Part shown: in pieces, positions 27,701 through 34,083 of the stretch
Position numbering within the stretch: position 1 is the stretch's first letter
Layout: each line of letters starts with the position of its first letter
Source: Dugong dugon
Taxonomy: Eukaryota; Chordata; Mammalia; Sirenia; Dugongidae
Reading direction: 5' to 3'
Length of the DNA stretch: 64,000 nt
Assembly: GCA_030035585.1 (NCBI GenBank)
Contig: CM057461.1
Location: 171,131,624 to 171,195,623 of the forward strand
Translations under genes and position numbers: made by a program
Notes under the pieces: generated by a model
Database searches by the model: none
What the model was told of the DNA's origin: nothing
Seen by the model: only the letters and a program-made list of their open reading frames with translations

Positions 27701-30700
27701 GGCTTGGAGAGTCCTGTCTTTTAACATTTCATTGGTATCACTTACTGTGTTAGTTTCCTTACCTGTAAAGTGGTAAAAATAATGTCTTCAGAAATTACTG
27801 AGGACTTACTGAAGTTGACATGTAAATTAAATGTTTTCATTCTACTACCCCTTCAGATGTCTCCTTTCTTTTCCAGTCCCTGGAAGGTTGAGGCTATTAT
27901 GTCCGTACTCACTTTGATATTTTCTTTAGGATATGGCATTACACTAGGAACTGGCAAACTGTGCTGACCTGTTTTTGTAAATAAAGTTTTATTGGAACAC
28001 CAGCATGCTCATTCATTTACTTACTGTCTGATTGCTTTCGCATTAAATTGGCAAGTTGAGTAGTTGTGACATAGTAAAGTATTTACTATCTGGCTCTTTA
28101 TAGAAATAGTTTGGTGACCCTTGAGTTAGACCATGAATTAGTAATTTAAAAAATAGCCATTGTATAATGAATTTTCATTAGCAATAAAGACATCTGTTTA
28201 GTATTCTGTAGACTGCTATTGGGTTGTAGGTGCTTATAATTTGATCCTGGGAAGGCACTGGTACTTCGAAAAAAAAAGTTTTTGAAATGTGAAACTTAGG
28301 GGATGACTTGTTCTTCTAGATATTAAAATGTATTCCAAATCTACAATAATTAAACAGAATGGGTCTGACATAAGATTTGCCAGAGAAATCAGTCAAATAC
28401 AGAAAATGGCTCTGAAGTAGATCTCAGTATATTTTACATATTGCATGTATGGTTTAGCATAATAAAGGAAGCATCACATACTATTTGGGAAGCATTATTC
28501 CATACACATAGGGAAACTGGTTATAAACTCTGGTAAAGAATCCATAGAACTTCTTGATGTTAAGAGCTGAGTTAGCATATTGTTATCCTAGGAATCACTT
28601 AAATGTAAGAAAAATTCTTCAACCCAATATTTCGAATTTTTTTAAATCTAACAGTTGGACTTTTGAAAGATACTTACATTTTTATTGTAATAGTTCACAC
28701 ACTTAAGTGTATATCTAATGATAGTTTGATCGTGTCTTGACCAGGATATCTATATTGTTGATTTGTTAATTTTTGTTGTTATATTGGGGAAAAAAGACAA
28801 GACAAAGTGAGCTGATAACTATTTAAACTTTGCCTTTACTAATGATATTAAACCTTTTAGATGAGGCAGATGGAGGAGATACACAAAAGAAACAACTCAC
28901 AAATCCTCATGTGGAGCTTCGTAAGTATAAAACAATGTAGTGTCCGTGTGGGGACAGGGACTGTAATTGAGCAGGTTCTAATATAACTTGAGGCTTCTAG
29001 GTTCATGCTAGATAACCTTTCTATTCTATTTCACGTTTGTGTGCTGATATGAAACTTATTTAATTATAATTTAGTTTATAAATTATAAATGGTTTAATTT
29101 AGAAATTATTTAATTTACGAATTTAAAATTATAAGTTAATGTGTAAATTATAATTTAATTTCTAATTAAAAAATATTTATCATGTAATCTGAAGCCATAG
29201 CGCATGTAGAATTGTGTGTATGTGATGATAAACAAAAATTATCATCTAGAGTAATATCATGTTCAGTGAATTATAAGACGTTTATTTAAGAATTACGTTA
29301 TAATGATTAAAATATAGTAACCAGTGTAAAATTAGAAATGGATCTTACTTTTATTTGAAATTCCTGAAAATATGTAAGGGTGATCATAAGATACTCTCTG
29401 ATCATTCCTCAAGATCATTTTAACAGAACTTTGATACTTAAACAGGAAATGTAGACTTAACATGAAAAATGGTATTGTAGAGAAAACTAATGGTTGCATT
29501 TTTTTTAGAGGGGGAGGAAAAGATATTACTGATACATAAAAGCTTATGTTTATTTTTTATTTCTGTTTTTAGAGTTTTCTGATGCTAATGCCAAATTTTA
29601 TTGTCGCCTCTACTATGCGGGAGAGTTTCATAAGATGCGTGAAGTGATTCTAGGCAGTGGTGAAGAAGATTTCATTCGTTCCCTTTCCCACTCATCACCG
29701 TGGCAGGCCCGAGGAGGCAAATCAGGTGCTGCTTTCTATGCGACAGAAGGTAAGCCTTTTGAATCATTTACTAATTAAGTCGTGTCCATTTTTTCCCTCA
29801 GCTAGTTTATGAATCATTTGAATTGAGATAGTATGACATTATCGATTGTCAAAGTTTTTTGTTTTTCTTTTTATGCTTGAGAGGATGTAGTCAAACAATT
29901 AAAAGAATATACATGTATAATGTGTGTAATGAGATAAGGCATTGATCGAGTCCTTAATATGTTTAGTCCTGAGTTCTGTGCATGTAAATAGTGAGAGAAC
30001 TTACAGAAAACTCAAAAGGGCACCTTAGAGCTGAAGAGAGAAAAAAAAATAAAAACATTTAACCTGAAAATTGGAAGGCCCAGTTCTTAACCTTCAGAAG
30101 TTTACAGAAGGTTATGACCATTTGTACTTCACATTCTGCTGTAAATACCCAGTAAAATTATTTGAAAAAATGCAGCAGGATGGATGTTGCTTGATAAGAA
30201 CTTCTATAATTCTGTGACTGACTGGATTGCTAACAAAGGAGTTTAGAAAATTTTATTTAGTAGTTTTAAAACTTAGATTATCATCTAGCTATGAATTTAG
30301 GGATAGTGCTGTCAAAAGTAGAGAGTTCTTAACTGTAAATCCTCAGGATCCCTTCCGGCCCTTCGATGATTTGAGAATTGTGTTCTGATTAGAATTTTCT
30401 GTGTGACGTCAGAAAATATCTCTTAAAAGCTTAAAGCAAACAAAATATTTGGGATATTTGGAGTGATTTATTGTAGATTATCTCAGTGTATACTGTGATT
30501 GAGTTAACATGTGAAATTTCTGCTTCTTTAGATGATAGATTCATTTTGAAGCAAATGCCTCGTCTGGAAGTCCAGTCTTTCCTCGATTTTGCACCACACT
30601 ATTTCAATTATATCACAAATGCTGTTCAACAAAAGGTAGAAATCCCAGCCTTGGTCTATAATCAGAATTTACTGGGCCTTTTTCACATCCTGAGGGTGAG

Positions 30701-33700
30701 GGCTAGTAGCACAGTTTTCCCTGTGATAAGATGAGAACAGGACATGCACAACTGGATCTCTGTTATATATTGAGATGTGATAGGTTCCAGTGATTAAAAA
30801 AATTTTTTTTGCTACCCTTGCCGGAGAGGTAACCAGGTGATCTTGACCAGGTTGCTTTTAGTTAGTATATAAAAGCCAAATAAAAACATTAAGACTGGTT
30901 GAAATCTGCACATTTAGGAACTTGTAAGTTTGCTGAGACAGAAATTTAAAATGTGTGCTGAGAAATGAGGGGACGGGTCCCTTAGTTGAAAGAGAGAACG
31001 CCAGCAGCTGAGGTTTGCCCGCTTGTGATTGTGTAGTGACCCCCCTGTAAGAGTATGGAGGAACCACTTAATTTTTTTAAATTATGGCTTATTGCACGTT
31101 ATTGTTGAGATTTTATGTCAAAATAAAATTTTTGAATTTGAGAAACTGAAGGATTATCCTTTGGGAGAATGTTAAGGAGCTAATATTTTTTACTAGCATT
31201 GCTGCTGCGCTCACTCCTGAGATGGGCAGGGGGATTGTGTCTGACTAATCATGTCAGTAGATATTGATATTTCATGGATATTACATGGATCATATAGATA
31301 TCAGTATTAAGTTACAAATAATCCTTTTTAATAAGAGTTTACTGTGATCTTTTCTTGATTAGAGGCCTACTGCATTAGCCAAAATTCTTGGAGTTTACAG
31401 AATTGGCTATAAGAACTCTCAAAATAACACTGAGAAGAAGTTAGATCTCCTTGTCATGGAAAACCTTTTCTATGGGAGAAAGATGGCACAGGTAAGTATA
31501 TCAGACTGTGTGAAGCATCTAGTTAATGGAATACTTTGTACTTCTAATTCCTGCATATAATAAATCAGCAACATTGTATTTGATAATAAATATTTAACTT
31601 CGGTTGCTAGGCCAAATTTAACTTTTTGGACCTTCAAGGAAAGAATAAAGAAGAATATTGTAGACTGGTCCTAAAATTTTTAATAAGTCCAATATCCTAG
31701 AAACACAGAATTGTAGAGTAAGAATGCAGATCTAATTCCACAGTCTGAGTTTTAAAGATGATGAAACTCTGGCCCAGAGAAGGTAAGTACTTCATCAGAG
31801 TCATACAGCTATTCCTAGAACTCAGATTGGTCTAGGTTCTAGAACAGTACTCTTCAAAGTGTTGATCTTTGAACTGTTCCCAGTCTGTAATAAGGAGCTT
31901 GTGCTAGAATGTAATTCAGTGTGCTGCTACCTTTATTGAGAACGTCTTGTTAAGAGAAGAATGTCAGCAGAACTAAAGTGTGCTTACTAATGTAGTTGTT
32001 TTACATTCTGGCACTAGCTCTTTACGTTATCATGAGCCAGGAACAAGCTGACCATGCTAGTCTGTACAGTACACTTCAGGTTCCCCTGACCTTTGAGTCC
32101 ATTGCTTTTCCTGCTGTCCACATATTCTTAGAGATGAACCATTGCTTCTGCTTTGGCATAAAGTAATTGCACAGAGTTTTGGTATCAAAGCTTTTTAAGT
32201 TTCCTAAGATTATTTGTAGCTATTTTTTAAACTGTTTAATGATCCAGCTATATTTTTGGAGTTACCTATTATTGTATCTTAATTTTGATTAAATTGGCCA
32301 GTGTATTTCTGAAATGTTTCAGTAATTGAGTACCTAGATACTAATTTCAAATGACACAATTATACCATGATGTATTTTAACATGTATTTAATGACAGGAG
32401 ACCTGGTGGTGCAATGGTTAAGAGCTCAGCTGCTAAACAAAAGGTCAGCAGTTTGAATCCACCTTGGAAACCCTATGGGGCAGTTGTACTCCATTCTGTA
32501 GGGTCGCTGTAAATCAGAATTGTCTTGACGGCAGTGGGTTTTTTATTTAACGACAAGTTATAAAAATTAAAAAGTGCAATGATAGTGACTATAAGAAGTC
32601 TTTTAACTTTTTTTTTTAATTGCACATAATAGTCTTACATAGCACCTCACTCATAAATTACAAAAAGTTTTCTTTCTGCTAGGTTTTTGATTTGAAGGGT
32701 TCTCTTAGAAATCGAAATGTGAAAACCGATACTGGAAAAGAGAGTTGTGATGTAGTTCTGCTGGACGAAAATCTCTTAAAGATGGTTCGAGACAACCCAC
32801 TGTATATCCGTTCTCATTCCAAAGCTGTGCTGAGAGCCTCGATCCATAGCGACTCCCATTTCCTTTCTAGTCACCTCATTATAGATTATTCTTTGCTGGT
32901 TGGTCGAGATGATACCAACAATGAGCTGGTAGTTGGAATTATAGGTAAGTCAATAGGCATACCTTCCTTATTTCATGATCGAAGCTATTAGAATAAAATT
33001 TTGAAGATTGTACTGAACCTGGTCTAATAATAGCTTTTTGAATTTCCCACAAACTTTCATTTGATATTTTGAAATTAATAGTTTGCTAATTCTAGTCCCT
33101 CTATTCAGTTTCCTCATTTATATTTCATTATCTTCACCAAAAATCTGCTTATAAATGAGGCCCTCCAGGATGCTCTGAAGATTAAATGAATTAATATGGA
33201 TTAAAAATAACTTCTAGAACAGCACCTGGCACATTGTCAGCACTGAATAGAAGTTAAAAATTTTAGAAGTGGCAGTGAAAGTAATTATTGTCATTTACTT
33301 ATTTTTATTAACACAGCTTTACTGCTAATTTATCTCCCTCTAACAGATTATATTCGAACATTTACATGGGACAAAAAGCTTGAAATGGTTGTGAAATCAA
33401 CGGGAATTTTAGGAGGACAAGGTGAGCAAAATGTTCATTTTGTTTACTCTTTAGACTGTTCTTAGGTCTTTTTTTAATCAATTAAGTTTTTTAAAATGGA
33501 TGCTGTCTTTTTTTTTTTAATTCTAAAAAATAAGTGGTTATTTCTCTTTCATTGTCATCTTCAAAATGACCAAAAAATAAGAGGAATTTTGTAGGTGAGC
33601 AAGTATTGGGTTTAAATTTTTGTTAAAATGCTAGAGGTTCTCAAAAGACAGTTTAAAAAAAATGCATGAAGAAAATCAGAGGTTCTGAATAACGAGTTTC

Positions 33701-34083
33701 TGTGTCTTTAATAGTTTAAAAATAAGTCTTCTGAGTTGTCTAAGCACTGCTAGCTCCTCTAAGCAAGAGCCAGTCTTTGTTAATGGAAACTGCTCCCATA
33801 AAGAACACTGTCCCATGTCATATAGCACAGTAGACACCCTACCTGCTCATTTAGACTGCTCTAGTATGTATGTCTTTATGGTGGTTTATGATGGAACACG
33901 GTTGAAGTCAGTTGCCCAGTCAGTTATATAACAGCTTTCTTTTCCCTTTTGTCTTTCATAATCTTAGGTAAAATGCCAACTGTTGTCTCTCCAGAATTGT
34001 ACAGGACTAGATTTTGTGAAGCAATGGACAAGTATTTCCTGATGGTACCAGACCACTGGACAGGCTTGGGTCTCAATTGTTGA
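597..34083 (+). CDS. PIKFYVE: PIKfyve lipid kinase, C-terminal 1328 residues (24 exons, 5' end outside window)
   Basis: Encodes the FYVE-finger phosphoinositide kinase that phosphorylates PtdIns3P at the 5-OH to make PtdIns(3,5)P2 on endosomes and lysosomes, in a complex with the VAC14 scaffold and the FIG4 phosphatase (family knowledge). Exons: 597-723, 974-2154, 4214-4314, 5698-5769, 6429-6600, 7947-8125, 9746-9859, 10285-10393, 10502-10656, 13730-13820, 18077-18137, 19001-19138, 20202-20322, 22283-22378, 23934-24017, 25079-25176, 27382-27546, 28861-28920, 29573-29749, 30532-30635, 31363-31491, 32683-32944, 33347-33421, 33968-34083. They sum to 3987 nt, 1328 codons plus TGA, with every junction GT-AG and in phase and no frameshift or premature stop. 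The fragment corresponds to about residue 771 to the end of the 2098-residue human protein. Residues about 1-100 of the fragment end the CCT-like domain, about 100-980 are linker, and about 988-1314 are the PIP-kinase domain with LKGSLRNRN and IIDYSLLVG motifs. The FYVE and DEP domains lie upstream of the window. Confidence 0.97.
974..2154 (+). CDS. PIKFYVE: PIKFYVE large exon (nominal human exon 20)
   Basis: At 1181 nt this is by far the largest exon. It runs from TTTTTAG to an AAG/GTGAGC donor; the open frame continues only two codons past the donor (2155-2163), so the stop there is intronic. The first part (CPQHLGCTVKLRGGSDYE, then ILIFMICVAYH) closes the CCT domain. The rest is an acidic, Ser-rich disordered linker (DEFAMPP to SDALWSTK), consistent with the less conserved, phosphosite-rich middle of PIKfyve. 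Confidence 0.96.
2494..2516 (+). repeat. (GT)n microsatellite
   Basis: About ten GT units within the intron after the large exon, followed by a poly-T run. Confidence 0.85.
2802..2956 (-). mobile_element. AfroSINE
   Basis: Reverse-strand copy: ends in CCACCAGGGCTCC (head complement) at its right edge and starts with the tail complement TGCTGTGGAGTCGATTCTGA. tRNA-derived head with A and B box-like parts; intronic. Confidence 0.9.
3110..3600 (+). mobile_element. L1-type LINE fossil, 3' ORF2/UTR region
   Basis: Contains degenerate phrases common to old L1/HAL1 3' ends (CTCAATTTCACTGGTAG, then ATACCTTTGACCCAGCATT, then AAGGATGTTTATTG). No intact frame. Confidence 0.6.
4214..4314 (+). CDS. PIKFYVE: PIKFYVE exon (nominal 21)
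   Basis: 101 nt between TCTTCCAG and GTAGGA; phase 0 in, phase 2 out. Reads VDCLNPGNHQRLCVLFSS and ends in ACVSPW, where the Trp codon is split over the junction. It opens the Cys/His-containing middle block of PIKfyve. Confidence 0.95.
4796..4972 (+). mobile_element. AfroSINE, long variant
   Basis: Head GGAGCCATGGTGGTACAG. Contains the GAAAGATGTGGCAGTCTGC and TGTAAAGATTTACAGCC insert found in the longer subfamily and ends with the GAGTCAGAATCGACTTGACG tail. Confidence 0.9.
4973..5697 (+). other. Intron without recognised features
   Basis: Between the AfroSINE and the exon at 5698. No gene or recognisable repeat seen. Confidence 0.6.
5698..5769 (+). CDS. PIKFYVE: PIKFYVE exon (nominal 22)
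   Basis: 72 nt between TTTTTAG and GTAAGAA. Reads IVTMEFYGKNDLTLGIFLE then RYCF; the next Arg codon is split AG/G. Strictly in phase with both neighbours. Confidence 0.94.
5985..6215. mobile_element. MIR-like SINE fossil
   Basis: Degenerate phrases of MIR (AGACTCAGGTAGACCTTGG, then AGCACTGTTACTTAACGA, AAGCAAATGG-type end). Family call from pattern memory. Confidence 0.45.
6429..6600 (+). CDS. PIKFYVE: PIKFYVE exon (nominal 23)
   Basis: 172 nt after TTTGTCAAAG, a weak pyrimidine tract but the only AG giving phase continuity, and ending at AACAG/GTAAAT. Reads PSYQCPSMFCDTPMVHHI and ends SWCRVCKQ. The paired Cys residues resemble a metal-binding or disulfide-rich patch of the Cys-rich middle region. 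Confidence 0.94.
6848..6990 (+). mobile_element. L2 3'-end fossil
   Basis: Classic L2 end: ATTCAGCAAATATTTATTGA, then ACTGTGTTAGGCCCTAAGAA. Intronic. Confidence 0.7.
7485..7740 (+). mobile_element. Probable L1 3'-end fossil
   Basis: Phrases such as GAGATATTCTTTGGCCATTT and ACATTGCTAAGTAAAAAAA resemble the terminal part of old L1 elements. Weak call. Confidence 0.45.
7947..8125 (+). CDS. PIKFYVE: PIKFYVE exon (nominal 24)
   Basis: 179 nt between TTTCAG and GTAAGAAG; phase 0 in, phase 2 out. Reads VTPVVALSNESWSMSFAK, then ELRFYGHQYTRRANAEPCG and HSIHHDYHQYFSYNQMV. The Cys/His-rich motif continues that of the previous exon. Confidence 0.95.
8280..8410 (+). mobile_element. MIR fossil
   Basis: AGAAATAGGCATTATTATCC followed by a Ctype MIR core and GATTTGAAACCTGGTTGATC. 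Intronic. Confidence 0.55.
8640..9245 (+). mobile_element. L2 LINE 3' fossil
   Basis: C/T-rich L2 3' region (CCTTGGAGCTTTTTACTTGT, then TTCAGATTTTACCTTCCCTG, then AGAGCACTTACCATTTG) ending in CACATAGTAGGCACTTAGGA. The small open frame at 8776-9030 is part of it. Confidence 0.7.
9746..9859 (+). CDS. PIKFYVE: PIKFYVE exon (nominal 25)
   Basis: 114 nt between CTTCTCTCAG and GTAAGTAC. Reads YSPIRLLEVCVPLPKIVIK then RQTPLKVSLLQDLKDFFQK. Start of a helical segment of the linker. Confidence 0.95.
10285..10393 (+). CDS. PIKFYVE: PIKFYVE exon (nominal 26)
   Basis: 109 nt between TTGCTAG and GTAATTC. Reads VSQVYLAVDERLASLK then TDTFSKTREEKMEDIF, a charged, predicted helical or coiled-coil segment. 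Ends in phase 0 at a GAG codon. Confidence 0.94.
10502..10656 (+). CDS. PIKFYVE: PIKFYVE exon (nominal 27)
   Basis: 155 nt between TTTCTAG and GTAAGAC. Starts with an internal Met (MEEGEFKNWIEKMQARL) and ends CEVLQAWNNR with a split Arg codon. It lies 89 bp upstream of a degenerate RTE LINE in the next intron. Confidence 0.94.
10745..12672 (+). mobile_element. RTE (BovB-like) LINE, 5'-truncated and dead
   Basis: About 1.9 kb of a non-LTR retrotransposon inside the intron between exons 10656 and 13730. It starts within the linker after the endonuclease and carries the reverse transcriptase: LPIPKKSDPAEHGNY (about 11341), box A FFIDCK (about 11584), and the catalytic box with YTDD at 11890-11901, then HGSSSQEIKR and the 3' part. 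It ends with GAGTTGGAACTGACTCG and ACAACAACATT. Stops in frame near 11170, 11388 and 11742 and a frameshift near 11600 make it inactive. RTE1-type elements are the main RTE family in Afrotheria and relate to ruminant BovB (established knowledge). Confidence 0.92.
13050..13500 (+). mobile_element. MIR, split by an AfroSINE
   Basis: Left part ATTGAGCATTTGGATTATGC to about 13159; right part GTTCCCATTTTACAGAAGAG, then AGAGCTGGGATTTGAGCCCA from about 13342. The AfroSINE at 13171-13330 interrupts it. Confidence 0.8.
13171..13330 (+). mobile_element. AfroSINE with target duplication
   Basis: Head GGAGCCCTGGTGGTGCAG, tail GAATCGACTTGATGGCAAC. The 11-bp ACAGGATATAT flanks it on both sides (13160-13170 and 13331-13341). 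Nested in an MIR. Confidence 0.95.
13730..13820 (+). CDS. PIKFYVE: PIKFYVE exon (nominal 28)
   Basis: 91 nt after a long poly-T tract and CCACAG, before GTAATAAA. Reads LQDLFQQEKGRKRPSVPPSP then GRLRQGEESK. The basic RKRPSVPPSPGR motif looks like a regulated phosphorylation segment (inference). Confidence 0.94.
13985..15660 (-). repeat. Unclassified LTR-like repeat, interrupted by RTE
   Basis: Reverse complement of the repeat at 51305-52030. Shared blocks include the complement of CTAGCCATAGTCTTTGT (near 15620), of AACCTGTTACTTCCCTAATA (around 14215 and 14965), and of GCTATTGATCTTGATTCTCC (near 14030). On its own strand it has an AATAAA-like CTAATAAACCCC near its 3' third, as LTRs do. Longer internally than the other copy. 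The ORFs at 14947-15411 lie in it and are not genes. Confidence 0.75.
14226..14962 (-). mobile_element. RTE LINE 3' fragment nested in the LTR-like repeat
   Basis: Reverse-strand match to the 3' half of the RTE at 10745-12672 (reverse frame gives HGSSSQEIKR, SAAKDLFKVSKSKDVTL). Flanked by a 9-bp duplication TTAGGGAAG at 14217-14225 and 14963-14971, so a genuine insertion. Confidence 0.92.
15955..16585 (+). mobile_element. Old mammalian repeat, probably MaLR-type LTR
   Basis: Starts near TTTTCTATTGCTACGTAACA, contains AGTGGCCTAACACA and GAATGGAGGCCGTTCTCAGC, ends GGGGGACATCTTACAATTCT and TACCACA. I recognise this as a common placental repeat; the family name is tentative. Confidence 0.6.
16680..16720 (+). 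repeat. 21-bp tandem duplication
   Basis: TAGTATTTGTAGAGGAATAT with one G spacer occurs twice head to tail (16680-16700, 16701-16720). Confidence 0.95.
17085..17260 (+). mobile_element. L2 3'-end fossil
   Basis: TCATTCATTAGATAAATAGT, then TAGACACTGTTCTAGGTAC, then ACAGATGAACCAATAAA. Typical L2 end. Confidence 0.6.
17575..17830 (+). mobile_element. hAT-Charlie-like DNA transposon fossil
   Basis: AAAGGACCCCTGGGACTTTG and TTTCAGGGAATCCGCAAGAT resemble the ends of Charlie-type elements. Degenerate; tentative. Confidence 0.45.
18077..18137 (+). CDS. PIKFYVE: PIKFYVE small exon (nominal 29)
   Basis: 61 nt between CTCCACAG and a non-consensus donor GTTGGT. Reads ISTMDATPRNVSPGLQNGEK; phase 0 in, phase 1 out. 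A small exon with a weak donor, so a candidate for alternative skipping, although skipping it would shift the frame. Confidence 0.92.
18138..19000 (+). other. Intron; possible MIR trace only
   Basis: A weak MIR-like piece lies near 18720-18870 (GGTATAGTGGACAGAGTATT, AAGTCATTTAACTTCTTAAA). Otherwise nothing recognised. Confidence 0.4.
19001..19138 (+). CDS. PIKFYVE: PIKFYVE exon (nominal 30)
   Basis: 138 nt between TTTCTTTAG and GTACCG. Begins by completing Glu, then DRFLTTLSSQSSTSSPHLQ and PTPPEAMSEQ; ends SSSE. Ser/Thr/Pro-rich disordered linker. Confidence 0.94.
19532..19721 (+). mobile_element. AfroSINE with 12-bp target duplication
   Basis: Diverged head AAGGAACCCTAAGTGCTCAA, tail GGCTCGGAATCAGCTTGGTGG and CACCTAACAACA. 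Flanked by AATAGCAAATTT at 19520-19531 and 19722-19733. Confidence 0.93.
20202..20322 (+). CDS. PIKFYVE: PIKFYVE exon (nominal 31)
   Basis: 121 nt between ATCCTAG and GTAAGTAC. Reads DVFDGHLLGSTDSQVKEK then STMKAIFANLLPGNSYNPI; ends PFPF with the last Phe split TT/T. Confidence 0.95.
20690..21005 (+). mobile_element. L2 3' fossil
   Basis: TCATAGTACTTATCACCACA, GCACTGTATTGTTAACATCT, GGCACATGATAGGTTCTCAG: L2 3'-end vocabulary. Confidence 0.6.
21340..22078 (+). repeat. Afrotherian long interspersed repeat (copy 1)
   Basis: Matches 46900-47660 and 46300-46650 over long stretches: GAGTAGCGTCTGGGGTCTTA, then CTAGATGGTGCCCGGCTACC, then GGCCTGACAGAGACTGGAGA, ending TGTATAAA-like and CACAATTAAAA. 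Poly(A)-signal-like end suggests an L1 3'UTR, but the family is not certain. The 70-residue frame at 21590 belongs to it. Confidence 0.75.
22283..22378 (+). CDS. PIKFYVE: PIKFYVE exon (nominal 32)
   Basis: 96 nt between TTTGAACAG and GTATTATT. Reads DPDKHYLMYEHERVPIAVCE then KEPSSIIAFALS; highly conserved block before the kinase domain. Confidence 0.95.
22379..23933 (+). other. Intron; L2 trace at 23085-23215
   Basis: One L2 3'-end fossil (TATTCAACAGATGTTTGAGT, TACTAGGCATTGGTTATACA). The remainder shows no gene or clear repeat. Confidence 0.5.
23934..24017 (+). CDS. PIKFYVE: PIKFYVE exon (nominal 33)
   Basis: 84 nt after CCCGAAG, before GTGATCC. Completes Ser, then reads CKEYRNALEELSKATLWNSA and EEGLQTN. 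Ends with a split Ser codon. Confidence 0.94.
24159..24358 (-). mobile_element. AfroSINE, long variant
   Basis: Tail complement GTTGAGTTGATTCTGACTCA at left, the TACAGAAGCAGACTGC insert complement in the middle, and CATCAGGGCTCC at right. Confidence 0.9.
25079..25176 (+). CDS. PIKFYVE: PIKFYVE exon (nominal 34)
   Basis: 98 nt between CATTTTAG and GTAAGATT. Reads TLDSRPKSSSPVRLPDISGG then QTNRTAEAEPQP. Disordered and variable compared with the human protein as I recall it. Confidence 0.93.
25519..25882. mobile_element. Tc1/mariner-type (Tigger/pogo-like) MITE
   Basis: Begins CAGGCAGTCCCTGGATTAAG and ends with the inverted equivalent (complement of CAGTTCATTCCCTGGGTTAT). TA dinucleotides flank both ends. 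No transposase frame. Family subname not resolved. Confidence 0.65.
26095..26245 (+). mobile_element. MIR fossil
   Basis: CCCTATTTTTCAGATAAGGT, then GTAACTTGCTCAAGATTGTA, then AGCTGGATTTGTACTTAGGC. Confidence 0.7.
26255..26765. repeat. Possible old mammalian repeat, unclassified
   Basis: Sequence (TCAGGATGCATTCAGCTATA to GGTGTCTGCCATCC) has the texture of an old medium-copy repeat; no family is assigned. Confidence 0.3.
26770..27380 (+). other. Intron without recognised features
   Basis: AT-rich intron; nothing recognised. Confidence 0.5.
27382..27546 (+). CDS. PIKFYVE: PIKFYVE exon (nominal 35)
   Basis: 165 nt between TATTTTTAG and GTGTGTTA. Reads KKASGVLSFFRGTAGKSPDL, then RETLRGADSAYYQVGQTGK, ending NEPQ. 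Last linker segment; the kinase domain starts in the following exons. The open frame runs past the donor to 27596, but that part is intronic. Confidence 0.94.
27965..28130 (+). mobile_element. DNA-transposon-like mammalian repeat
   Basis: AAATAAAGTTTTATTGGAAC, then TTGAGTAGTTGTGACATAGT, then GGTGACCCTTGAG. A very common eutherian repeat; I believe hAT-derived, family unresolved. Confidence 0.5.
28310..28565 (+). mobile_element. L1 ORF2 fossil
   Basis: TCCAAATCTACAATAATTAA, ATGGGTCTGACATAAGATTT: degenerate L1 ORF2 end. No open frame. Confidence 0.6.
28861..28920 (+). CDS. PIKFYVE: PIKFYVE 60-nt exon (nominal 36)
   Basis: Between CCTTTTAG and GTAAGTA. Reads DEADGGDTQKKQLTNPHVEL, with the next Gln codon split C/AG. 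In-frame length (a multiple of three), so skipping it would keep the frame. Confidence 0.93.
29040..29190. repeat. AT-rich self-complementary stretch
   Basis: Repeated TTTAATTATAATTTA-type words in both orientations; low-complexity with hairpin potential. Intronic. Confidence 0.6.
29573..29749 (+). CDS. PIKFYVE: PIKFYVE exon, start of PIP-kinase domain (nominal 37)
   Basis: 177 nt between TTTTTAG and GTAAGCC. Reads FSDANAKFYCRLYYAGEF, then FIRSLSHSSPWQARGGKSG and AAFYATE. GGKSGAAFYATE is the glycine-rich nucleotide-binding loop of the PIP-kinase family. Confidence 0.96.
29750..30531 (+). other. Intron without recognised features
   Basis: No gene or clear repeat seen between the kinase-domain exons. 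Confidence 0.5.
30532..30635 (+). CDS. PIKFYVE: PIKFYVE exon, catalytic lysine (nominal 38)
   Basis: 104 nt between TTCTTTAG and GTAGAAAT. Reads DDRFILKQMPRLEVQSFLDF then NYITNAVQQK. The Lys of RFILKQM is the expected ATP-contacting lysine of PIP kinases. The frame reads on to 30734 past the donor, but this is intron. Confidence 0.95.
31363..31491 (+). CDS. PIKFYVE: PIKFYVE exon (nominal 39)
   Basis: 129 nt between TTGATTAG and GTAAGTA, phase 0 on both sides. Reads RPTALAKILGVYRIGYKN, then LDLLVMENLFYGRKMAQ: the hinge region between kinase lobes (VMENLF). Confidence 0.96.
31730..31860 (+). mobile_element. MIR fossil
   Basis: AAAGATGATGAAACTCTGGC, then TCATACAGCTATTCCTAGAA. Core MIR words. 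Confidence 0.6.
32397..32543 (+). mobile_element. AfroSINE with target duplication
   Basis: Head GGAGACCTGGTGGTGCAATG, tail CAGAATTGTCTTGACGGCAG. Flanks TATTTAATGACA (32385-32396) and TATTTAACGACA (32544-32555) differ by one base. Confidence 0.92.
32683..32944 (+). CDS. PIKFYVE: PIKFYVE exon with catalytic core (nominal 40)
   Basis: 262 nt between TTCTGCTAG and GTAAGTC. Reads VFDLKGSLRNRNVKTDTGKE, then LIIDYSLLVGRDD and NELVVGII. DLKGS..R and IIDYSLLVG are the signature PIP-kinase motifs, the latter equivalent to MDYSLL of PIP5K. The metal-binding IID is split into the next exon. Confidence 0.97.
33347..33421 (+). CDS. PIKFYVE: PIKFYVE exon, activation segment (nominal 41)
   Basis: 75 nt between CTAACAG and GTGAGCA. 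Completes IID, then reads YIRTFTWDKKLEMVVKSTGI and LGGQ. This holds the metal-coordinating Asp and the start of the substrate-specifying activation segment. Confidence 0.96.
33422..33967 (+). other. Last PIKFYVE intron, no recognised features
   Basis: Nothing beyond splice signals (GTGAGC at the start; ATCTTAG at the end). Confidence 0.5.
33968..34083 (+). CDS. PIKFYVE: PIKFYVE last coding exon and stop (nominal 42)
   Basis: After ATCTTAG. Reads GKMPTVVSPELYRTRFCEAM, then YFLMVPDHWTGLGLNC and TGA at 34081-34083. The C-terminal NC matches the end of human PIKfyve as I recall it; the same exon continues into the long 3'UTR. Confidence 0.97.
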
